From Arctopsyche grandis (Eukaryota > Arthropoda > Insecta > Trichoptera > Hydropsychidae), in the NCBI RefSeq assembly GCF_051622035.1, contig NC_135367.1, positions 28,846,001 to 28,910,000 on the forward strand: a stretch of 64,000 nucleotides of DNA, written 5' to 3'. A model generated the notes under the pieces. The model worked only from the letters and a program-made list of their open reading frames with translations. It had not been told where the DNA came from and searched no databases. Made by a program: the position numbers and the translations under genes. Positions 39,740 to 50,300 of the stretch are shown piece after piece. Numbering within the stretch: position 1 is the first letter of the stretch; every line of letters begins with the position of its first letter.

Positions 39740-40797
39740 ATCAACAATCATAACGAAAGTGTCCTGACGTGTGTTCGCACCTCTTTTCGCCACACGCCTA
39801 AAGAACTGAATTTACGAAAGCATAAAGTACATAGATAAACTGTCTTTCATCTCCAGCTCCTCCCAGCTATACTTATGGATCCTCTTCGCTTATTAAATCT
39901 TAGTGAAATATCTCCATTTCTAGATAGCCTTATCATTACCAATAGCTATCTGAAATGAGGCATAATATCGGGTCAGATATAATATCCGTAATCCTCTACA
40001 CCCGTAGAGCTTCCAATGTAATCTAATTGGGTATATACCAATACCAAACTAACCATTCAAGGATATCTACTCCACTTCTTATACAAATTGCATCTAGACA
40101 AACCAAACTAACGAGGTGAGAAGAAGAAGGGGGTAGAAAGGGTGGACCAAAAAGGGCAGAGGAAGGGAAAATCTCAACGAAGTAGCAATACACCCCCAGA
40201 GGAAAGACTAGAAGCAGAAAGAGAGAGAGAGAGAGAGAGAGAGAAGGGGGGGGTGTAGCTTGTTAAATGGCGCGTTGCCTAATCGGGTCTGCTGTTAGCA
40301 ACACTCGCTTCGTTAAAAGTTTCCGCAGATAATATATTGCGTATTATTATTCGAACTTAACGATCCGGTCGTATCGAAATACGTCCGTACACACGTGAAA
40401 ACCCCTTCATCCCTCGTTCCCAGCCAGCCCTGGGGGAGGGGGTTGCTAGTCCGTCGAATTGCGGGTTAATTGGTAAAGTTCGAACCTATGTCAATTAGTG
40501 GAGAGAACGAACACAGGTGCGCGAGTTCGACACGCGAAAATTTCAACCAGAAGTGTCAAAAATTTCGCCAGTTTTGAAGCGAACTCATGTTCAAAAATGC
40601 GAATTGACGTTTTGATGTCCCGAAACATCGTGAACAAATACGGATGTGCGGTACGTGAATTACATATTATTTCATCAACGAGGAGGCAAAAAAATCAAGT
40701 AGCCCAAAGCCCATACAAAATTCATAATTGGAGAATGTAAAAATTATAAATAAAACAATATTTGCTCAATACCACATACATATGTACATACCGATGC
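39740..40797. other. intergenic DNA with a GA-rich tract
   Basis: A (GA)n run lies at about 40218-40244 within a purine-rich stretch. No gene evidence. Confidence 0.5.
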
Positions 40798-41158
40798 GGT
40801 GCAAACGATCGACAAGCGCCAGACAGACTGAACCACAGATTAACGACACGTGTACCTTATGCGTGCACACTGCTCGCACTTACACTAAGCGAAATCTACC
40901 CGAAGTCCCGACATACCTACCCTGCATACGTTCTGTGCTTCTGATACTTTAATTCCGAATTTTGCCTTATTAAACTCGCCAGAAAGATCCAACTCAATTT
41001 AAATAATTGCCATTTTAATAATTGCATCTGTGCACATCGAAAGGTTACTCGACATCTGATATGCAATCTATCATTCGTGAAGTCGAGAATTGCGTTTAAA
41101 GCAGCCATCCAGTTAATCTGTGGTTCAGTCTGTCTGGCGCTTGTGGATCGTTTGCACC
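40798..41158. mobile_element. TIR element with nearly perfect 46-bp inverted ends, family unknown
   Basis: The first 46 bases (GGTGCAAACGATC ... CCACAGATTAA) recur inverted at 41113-41158 with one or two mismatches. The interior (about 270 bp) is not repetitive and has no long frame. No convincing target duplication was found beside the ends. Confidence 0.6.
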
Positions 41159-43189
41159 AAACCCATACATACATATATTTCACATTTTTAGTTATACAAA
41201 TCTAGTTTCTAGTTGTAGTTAAATGTTTTTTTTAGTTCAGTTTAACAATTATATTTTGTCGTAAAAACTTTACTATAGATATATAAAGAGTTTCAGCTCA
41301 ATCTGTTTAGTAGTTTGAAGAAAAAAAATGAAAAAAAGATAATAGAGAAAGACATTCTTCCAGCTGATTACAATCTAACGCTATTTGTACAGATCAAGCG
41401 CAAGGCTTATGATAATAGTATACTTTTTACATCCCCTTCAGAGTTTTGAAACATCCAGTTTCTGATCGGTACTCTTATGTATACCTTCGTATAAAAATTA
41501 AAATAAATTGTAATATTCAAACATTATCCTAGTACCTTTCATAAATTTCATAAGTTTCTCAATATAAACGCAGGCACACACTTCGATAAAGGAGGGTGTT
41601 AATTGAAGTACATACAAACCCTTTGGTTTTGGTTGTAACACGCGGCGTCGTGTGGCCAACCGCAGATTGAATGTGTATAAATGAAGCATACACGACAAAA
41701 ACAACCAGCTCTCATTGTTCCCTGCGTTAATTGATTTTGTATGCTCGCTTTTACATTACAAACAGGTACCAGGTGCAAACCACAACATTGGAATATTGGA
41801 CTATGAATTGAAAGCAGGGGCGACAAACTGTCGTCAATTTCCTCTTATTTGATTAACAAAACGAATGTTTGAATCATATGAATGTTTCCACTGCATCAGG
41901 ACGAAACTTACTCCCCTCATTAAAATTAAAAAACTTAAATATATTAAACTAATAATTCATATCTAAATAAAGAGGCATTTTTTATCCAAGAAAACTTTTT
42001 GTAGTGAATTGAATTTATTAATACTGAATAGATTTTAATATAAAATATTGTATCTAACAATGAAATATAATGATATATGTAAATTCAAAAATGTACATAT
42101 GTAGTACCTACACGTCCAACAGTGATAACCACCTGACAGAAGACCAACATGAAAAAACCCCGATAATACAAAATTAACCTTTCATTGCAATTTGAATTTA
42201 TTATGTATGAATTTTATCCCGAGAAGAGCTGGATAATCCAATAGTGTGTTTCAAAGGAGACTCTCATAGCTCTAACTTCTCTTTTTTCCGGCGCTGGAAA
42301 GGGATGTAGTTTCGTGTACAAAACTGGAGATATCCGGCGGTGATGCTGGGCCCCCGGCGAGATGATTTATGCGTGTTTGTCCAAGTTAAGGAACATGTGT
42401 AAGGGACGAAAGGGGAGGCTGGGAGCCCACAAAGGGTGGAGGGATGGGGTGGGGCACCTTCGGCCATATTGCGCCCTTTAAGACCTCTGCCACCCACCCC
42501 ACTTGATCAAATAACGACGATAGCACCGTAAATCTCTCATCTCAGACAATATCGCGCCGGAATATTAAATTTTTCAATCGAACCCAACCACCCTTCCCTT
42601 CACTGGTTAAACTCGTTTATAATAACAAATCGAATTACTTATCCAAAATTTTGGAAACAAAATTTCGCTCCTGTGAATGAATTTCATATTGGTTAGCCAA
42701 TTTTGTTCGCATTTCCGAATAACATTTTCCACTTTTCGAGTACGAGATGGTTCAAGCCTTCGAAATTCACAGTTAGGAATCAATCTTAAACTTTGTCGAA
42801 TCTCCTGTACTTTCTTGTACAATGAGATCATTATCAATGACTATTGATTCGTCAAACACGCAGCTTCCAATTGACAACACTTCACCATGTAAGTTCGACA
42901 TATCAAGATTATAAATGTTTGACAGAAACACAAGACGTTAAACATCACTAGATACTGATTAATTATTAGAATAACTTTGATTAGACAAGAAAAATAGCAA
43001 AAAAAGGAATTGATTCACTTGGATTTCGTTATCAAAAATTATATTTAACGATTTTACAATCCAACTGTCTACTACTCTTATATGAATAACTTTTTACTAT
43101 ACATAACTATAGCTTATTCATACCATTACTAAATTTAACTTAAAATATACACTAAAATACTCCATGCACAAAATTTCATGACTATAGCA
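41159..43189. other. intergenic DNA, no gene recognised
   Basis: GC-richer at about 42280-42520, otherwise A+T-rich. No supportable coding or repeat signal. Confidence 0.45.
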
Positions 43190-44491
43190 TAAGGTGACTA
43201 TTTGAACCGATTTTACCAGGACAGTATTGGTTTTATGAGAATCTGTCCTGCTAAGTCGTGAGATAAAACGAGTACATTTTTTTATGTAATAGAATTTTTT
43301 ATCTATTAGATGGATAAATATACAAATTCTTCGGCGAAAATAATGTCTCCTACAAAAATTTTGGCAAATTAGTCAAATGTTGTTTCCATTTATCAGGTAC
43401 AAATGCCGAAGAATTTTTTACTTTAACGAACAATATACCTGTATAGTTCAGTGATTGAAATTGAACGAAATTGAATGTTGAAACCTTAAAATGTTTGCTA
43501 ATCATTTAGTATACATAATTTTAACCAATCTTATGTAGAATTTTATAAGAGGATCATAGGTATAGAATACCATAGATACGCCCTTACACTCTAAGCCGAT
43601 CACCCTGTTGGACCATGCACACACAAAAAAAATACAGATCATGCACACTCTCTCTCAGTAGCTAGTTAGATTCTAACTAGGAAGGTCGATTGACATTTTT
43701 CGAAAATGCCAACGTGTTTAGTGAAATTGTGTTACAATTACTCAAGAAAACATAAAAAGGCGGATGGCATCACATAGCATATGTAAGAAATAATATATAA
43801 TGTCTTCAATTATAGTAGTATTTTAACATATAATAAAATATCGGCGCGATGTAGTGTTATATGCACTGATGGAACAGCGGTCGACAACCTCTGCCACTGT
43901 TGGCACTGAAGGAAATTCAGAAATTGACTTTAAGTTTAAAACTACAAACAATGAACTAAATATTAAAGTGTCAGCTTTAAAATTGATCCTTGTGGAAGTT
44001 ACTAATGTTTAAATATTGTAATAGTTAATGATGGTTTTATTATAGTAACATACATTTGTAGTTTAATATAGTGTGTATAGCTAAATATTTTTTTCTTAAT
44101 ATGGCTTTATTAGTTTGGTTTACTGTCACGAGGAGTGTCCAATAAAATAAAGTTATAAATAAAATAAAACTTCAGTGCATGTACATATGTACATAAACTG
44201 GTTGCTGACCACTGCGTTTTTTGCGTTCCTTCCTTTTTTTTACCACTTCCCCGCTAGTTAAACCCCCCACACCCCTCAGATAGTGACGACAAGATCTCCA
44301 ACGAAATTTGTATGTAATAGCATATCTAGGTTATCTACATCTATGAAGAGGATTCAAGAAAATGAATTTATTTTTTAATAAATGTGCGTCTATGATTATT
44401 TAATCTTCGTTTTAAATAATTGAAGTATTTATAAATATGTTTTTGGAAAAAAATGTCCTGGTTTTGAATTTGGAAAAAATGATTACTTTAC
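43190..44491. mobile_element. hAT-like MITE interrupted by a P-like element
   Basis: The left end TAAGGTGACTATTTG and the right end (minus strand GTAAAGTAATCATTTTTTCC) are related inverted termini followed inward by ACCAGGACA-type words. CTATAGCA (43182-43189) and TTATAGCA (44492-44499) match at 7 of 8. Part of the same element lies uninterrupted and inverted at 61392-61622. Without the inserted element it would be about 500 bp. Confidence 0.6.
43555..44345 (+). mobile_element. P-superfamily-like element with exact 8-bp target duplication
   Basis: Termini of about 30 bp are inverted (plus strand CATAGGTATAGAATACC, minus strand CATAGATGTAGATAACC). AAGAGGAT at 43547-43554 recurs exactly at 44346-44353, the 8-bp length known for P elements. 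Just inside, a frame opens MPTCLVKLCYNYSRKHKKADG, resembling the first C-x-C of a THAP domain, the DNA-binding module of P transposases; it ends at a stop after about 23 codons. A short C-terminal-like frame starts at 43870. Internally deleted and non-autonomous. Confidence 0.7.
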
Positions 44492-44664
44492 TTATAGCAA
44501 TTCATCATTGAATTTAAACGACAGAATCATTTACAGAAAGTTTCATTATGAACTGTACAAGTAGCATTGTAACTGTTACTATGGCTACGCCAAAAAGCCA
44601 AGCACAACACTGACAAGTTCAAGACCACCAAACGAGCTTCTGATGAAGCTCACAATCCTCAAAC

Positions 44665-46683
44665 ATGGACAAGGACATAGACCGGTATTCAATTACAGGC
44701 AGGATCGGCGAAGGTGCCCACGGGCTGGTGCTCAAAGCCATCCACCTGCCCACCGGAAGAAAGGTCGCACTGAAAAAGCTGCTGTTGAAATCTTTGGACG
44801 ACGGTATCCCATTGAACGTCATGCGTGAAATTAAAACCCTTCAACACATCAATTGTAAATATGTCAGTCAATAATAAATTCACGTTACTTTCAAAATCAA
44901 CATGTCAGTGCTCACTTTGTAACGTTTCCATTATTCAGGTGATACAGCTCTACGATGTGTTCCCACGCGGTATGAGTTTCATACTAGTCATGGAGTACAT
45001 GTGCTCCGGGCTGTGGGAAATGATACGGGATACTGAAAACTGTCTGTCAGAAGCACAAATCAAATCGTACACACAAATGCTGCTGAAAGGAGTGCACTAT
45101 TTACACGCACACAATATCATGCACCGAGTAAATATATTTTCCAATCTATGTAATACATTTCAGCATACAATAAGAGTCCATTAGCTGACTTACTTCGTAT
45201 AATTTTTCATTATATGTATATTGACTGATTCAGATACAATACTTACAGTTTAGTTCGCAGCAATATGGAGTATGCTTCAGTCATATGGTCTCCTTATTAC
45301 CAAACTCATATATATAGATCGTTTAGAGACAATTTAGAATCGTTTTCTGCGCCATTTATCCCATATGACTGGTCTTGTGAGATTATTACCAACTTATAAT
45401 GACACTCTTATTTCAAGATCGTAAGTTTTTCTCATCACAAAAAGGCTTCTGATTTATTACTTTTAATATATTTTTGTAATTTTTCTTTTTTGTCTTCTTC
45501 ATATTACCATGTGGTGCTCACTGTATACTTGGAATATAATATTTTCATTCAAATTTGTATCATTTTTGTCTCACTGTACTGCTTTGTTTTATATTTCATT
45601 CTGCATATGTGCCAATTTAAATAAAAAATAAAATAAAATCCATTTCTTCAAACAGTGAATGGATTTTTCATTCCAATTATAATAATTTCATATAACAAAG
45701 CAATTTAGGTACATATGTATGTACTAAGAGCGGGCCTCCCTTACCTGTCAACTTTCAACATCTTTGAAACATTTCGTTTAAACACCCACATTTATTCCAA
45801 ACCAGGATATCAAACCGGCCAACTTACTGATTAACTCCAAAGGCATACTGAAAATTGCCGATCTTGGCCTGGCCAGATTGTTCTGGAACGAAGGTGGAAG
45901 ACCGTACTCGCATCAGGTCGCCACAAGATGGTACAGAGCACCGGAGCTACTATACGGAGCCCGTTACTACGACCAATCGGTCGACCTTTGGGCAGTAGGA
46001 TGTGTCGTGGCCGAGCTGATAAACACTAAACCACTATTCCAAGTACGCACCCACAAATTATAAGCAGCATTGTATTTGATCATTATTACTATTTATATAT
46101 ATATTTAATTTCAGGGTGAATCGGATATTGAACAGCTGGCTATAGTTTTATGCACGCTCGGCACACCGACTAAAGAGAGCTGGCCGGACTTGACAACATT
46201 GCCTGATTACAATAAGATAACTTTCCCCGAATCAGTGGCAATACCTTGGAAAGAGTTGCTCCCTATATCCAACGACGAAGCTGTTGACTTCGTTAGAAGC
46301 TTCCTATTTTACGATTCGTCAAAACGGATATTGCCGGCAGATGTGAGTGCTTTTATACGTCGATTATAAGAGTCAATATTGTAAAGGCCAAGCCTTGATC
46401 AGTAAAGAATGATTTATTTGCAACTACGTATGTACATTATGTTTGGACTCAAGTCATTTGGTCTATCCGACAAAATCCAAGCCAAATTTTCGTGAATTAA
46501 TTAGCAAATATACAAGAATATTAGTGATTTAATGTGAAATTTCAGGCCCTATCTCATGTGTGGTTCCGTGTTCAACCACTTCCAGCTCTGTTAGCTGACA
46601 TGCCGAAGCCGTCCGAGACACATCGCACTCTGATGAAGCAACAGTCGAATTCCAGCAATCAAATGCGAACAATATTATCATAA
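44665..46683 (+). CDS. Cdk20: cyclin-dependent kinase 20 (cell cycle-related kinase)
   Basis: A Ser/Thr kinase of the CDK family; vertebrate CDK20/CCRK acts in ciliary and cell-cycle control. Five exons join in phase: 44665-44862, 44939-45127, 45806-46042, 46115-46342, 46546-46683, giving 329 residues, close to family length. Visible motifs are the Gly loop GRIGEGAHG, the VALKKL lysine, the NVMREI helix, HRDIKPANLL at the exon 2/3 join, VATRWYRAPELLYG and DLWAVGC. The metal-binding motif reads DLG (IADLGLAR), not DFG. The start at MDKDIDRY aligns with family N-termini. The gene lies tail-to-tail with Ada2b. Intron 2 holds a LINE remnant. Identification rests on whole-length similarity, especially QVATRWYRAPELLYGAR. 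Confidence 0.92.
45235..45645 (+). mobile_element. LINE remnant inside CDK20 intron 2
   Basis: One frame reads LVRSNMEYASVIWSPYYQTH, then another reads NRFLRHLSHMTGLVRLLPTY, the post-RT region of a jockey-type LINE with a frameshift and a stop. A 3' UTR and an AAATAAAATAAAAT tail end near 45640. It adds about 400 bp to the intron. Confidence 0.65.
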
Positions 46684-47336
46684 ATATGTCAAATTTGATT
46701 GTTAATGTGTCAAAAAAAAAACAAAGTTTGGAATTTCTACATTGTATATGTATATTTTGATCTCACAATATAAACAAGGTACATGTATTTGTTTAACCGA
46801 TTAACATCTATAAACGTTATCGGTGTTTTAAAATAGACGGTTTTATTAAAAGCATTGTACAATTTCAGGAATAATTTTGTACAATTACAGGCCTATACGG
46901 AAACAGTGCAAATTCAATTCAATATAAAAACAAATATAAAAAAATTATGCGACTTATACTACTACAGCTTAATAATAATAAATATGTCCACCCAGCTAGA
47001 ACACTTGAGCTTGCGATACAACACCAAAATATTATCAGATCAAACCATCGAAAATAAAAAGAAACTAACGTCCGATATATATATATACTATGCAAACCGG
47101 TTCAAAACATTCTAACACTACATATTATGTTTAAGTTTAACATCAATAGTCACATCAAACCACCCTGTACTGTGTCAAATAATAAAAAAAAAAAATGCAT
47201 ATCTTCAGGCAAGTCAGGTATCGCTAGAATCTAAGAGATTTGAGCAAAGCTTTTTCATTTATAGATCTTCGGCGGGTAAATATTGCAACAGGTCAAAGCA
47301 ACTGTCTTCGTCCAAGATCGACGTGACCTCCTCTTG
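46684..47336. other. convergent 3' ends of CDK20 (+) and Ada2b (-)
   Basis: The 653 bp between the two stop codons should hold both 3' UTRs. Candidate poly(A) signals are AATAAA at about 47178 for CDK20 and AATAAA on the minus strand at about 46841-46846 for Ada2b; if used, the transcripts overlap. An 86-residue plus-strand frame (46855-47115) is A+T-rich and not called. Confidence 0.5.
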
Positions 47337-50300
47337 TCAGCTGCTATTGATCCAGCCGTTTGCCTGTAAATATTTAGTGATGACGGCTTCGATGGTGGTC
47401 GACGAGTTGCACTCGATCGCTTCGCTCTTGAGATACATGGAATCGGGCGTCGATGATTGCGAATGAGCTTTGGAGCCATTGTTGCCTCGCAACAGAACTG
47501 TTTTCATCGTGATATACTGAAGAGGCGGCAGGTTCAGCGAGTTACAAAGCTGAAGAGAGAACAAAACAACACGTTAATGATACACATCAACACTTCCAAC
47601 CATATAATATAAATATATATGCTATTAAAATGAATTGGGCATACTTCGACTTCGTTAGAAGTGAGCAGGTGAGCATTGGCGTTGCATGAGCTGTTGGTGT
47701 TGTTGCTGTTGCAGCATGAGCGCCTTCTGCAGCATCCACATACGGTACTTGCGTCCCGTGTGGACCTTGGGCTTGTGGAACTTGAGGCGCCTTCGCTTTC
47801 TCTACAGTCAAAATAAAAACACATGAAATAATACCAACAACTTACGAACACACAAGACACTTTTCACAAAATATAATACCTTTTTCTTTGACTTGGCTGA
47901 TGAGTTGGACTGAGATCTCGTTGACTGGGCGTCTGTTGGGGTGTGCATCCACTGCTACCCTACCACAATTGTCAAACGTTACCATAAAATTCGAAAGAAT
48001 ACATTTTCATCAATTAAAAATTCAATATCACCACTAAACAAATCAAAAAAAAAAACCTTAAAACCCAATTAAAGCGACCAGCTGAAGCTTCAAAGCGACC
48101 ACCACACAAAATGAGGTGAAAATATGAATGAAACCTAACGTGAGATGTTTTACGAGAACCGACACAAAAAAAAAACATGCCACTATTCATGCATATGATT
48201 TACATTGAAAATAACCAATATAAAAAATTTTGAAATAACTATGTATACAAGAAGAATTTAGAATATAGAGAGAATAAGAATGTTAACGAATTTTTAAAAC
48301 AATTTCGAAACCGTAACATGAATCATGTTTGGTACTGAACCTGATCGTGGATACGAACCAATTGTTTAGATCTTCACAGGTGGAGCCGATTAGGTACCGA
48401 TTGTAGAAATCACTACCTACTATTTGTAGATATTTATGTATAATGTGGTCAGATCATAATTATATAGATCGGCAAATGTTGCCCAACGAAACATCATAAA
48501 TTTTCAAAGAATCATCAGCGAGCATCTCATCTCAAAAATAACAGTTTTCGTATTTAATATTTTGAAAAACCTACTTACTACTTGGGTAGTTTGTCATTAC
48601 GAGCGATAAATTGTCCAACTAATTGCTCTATCTTTATGAGCTCCATTGAGTCGTTAAAAGTCATCGATAAAATGGCACAAAACTGAAAATCTTTTCCGAG
48701 CATCTTTGACTTAACATATGAATTACATATTATACTATACAAGCCAACATTGCTCAGCAAAATCAAACAATTCCGGATTTCGTCTGGCGTGTGGAGAGTC
48801 GATAAACTGAGAGCCGTGAGTCAGTTTATTTAATACGAGTCATATTGCATACTGAGACAAACACTCTCCTGGTGTCGTTCGAAGATTTTATACAGCAACC
48901 CTTCAACTCAGGGCTCCGAACCAATCCGAAACCTGGTATGATTCTAAGTTAGAGTATCTTGTGAGATGATATACCGAATCGAGTGCAACATACAGATAGA
49001 TAAATATAATTGATAGTCCCTACATTTGTCTACAGTTTAATCATACCTTATTTCAAGTCTAACTATCAAACATATATTTGTACGGCTTAAAAATTCAATG
49101 AAAAAATAAAACGAGGTGATTATGAATTTTATAATTAACAATCATGAAATGAATTGCATTCATCGGAATTGCCTTTTGTTCTAATATGAATATTCTAAAC
49201 AAAAAAAAATGAGGCCTCTCATCATCGATCATTTGGCCAAGTCCGACGAATGCGGATGCATGAAAAGTGAGGGGGTGAAAAGAAGCGTGCAAGCGCGTAT
49301 ACCGCCATGCGAGCGAGGACAGCAGCAGCGCGAGCGTTCACCGGATGAGAGTTCGTCGCTCCGGCGTTGGCTGCGGCGTGCCTCTCAAAATGGGAGCACT
49401 CCTCGGAAGAGGTGATGCCGTTGCGTCGATACCGCACCAGCTCGGACAGGCGGAGTCGGAGTTCGCGTTCGCGCCACAGCGAAGACGCCACCGCCGTGTG
49501 CTCGGCCTGCGACGAGAAGCGGGTGAGCGGCCGCAACTTGTCCAGGAAATCTCTGCAAAACGAAAACGTGATAAGGCCCACAAGAAATAGACGCGAGGCG
49601 ATCGAATGTGAGGCACAACACACTCACTTTTTCTCCTTGGCCATTTTGGTCAGAGGTTTTCCTCGATTCTTAACATTATTGTAGAATACTGATACTAATT
49701 GGTAATCACGCACGAGACGTTTTCTCCTCGTCCGCTCGCGTAAGCGTCTCGTGTATATATCTACTTGCGACAACTTCAGGGCTGAAAGTTCAATGAAAAC
49801 AATTGTTAATAAAAATTATCACAATTTCGAGTGAATATTTGTCGAAAATCAAACATACAAGACGGGACATATACTCTTCATACATGCGCCTTACTTAGGG
49901 TTGCCAACGGGTCTCTTTTTAAGAGAACACGTTCTCTTTATTTAACACAATTCTTTTTTTGTTCTATCTTTTTTATATTACACCCAATATGTACTCTTTT
50001 TCAATTTTGACAATAATTTCACGCAGTCCGTGCTATATTTTCTCTCACAAGATATGACGGAGTGGAGAGGCTTTTGCAATACCTGGCCAAAATGCCAACG
50101 TAGAAAGAATATTTTCCATGATCAGCGAACAGTGGACTAAAGAAAGAAATAAGTTGAAAATTTCAACTGTCCAGGGTATTTTAAGTGTAGTATCATGTTT
50201 AGAATTTTATAAAGAAATAAAAGAAAATAAGAAACTTTTACATCAAATTAGCAGGGTATAGATAAATATAGCAACAGAGGTGATAAAATTGAGATTGAGA

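Noticed and set aside
46855-47115. 86-residue frame between CDK20 and Ada2b
   Set aside because: A+T-rich, lies where both 3' UTRs should be, no similarity.
49209-49684. Several overlapping frames on both strands near 49.2-49.7 kb
   Set aside because: They are shadows of Ada2b exons 6-7, whose correct frame is fixed by splice phase and similarity.
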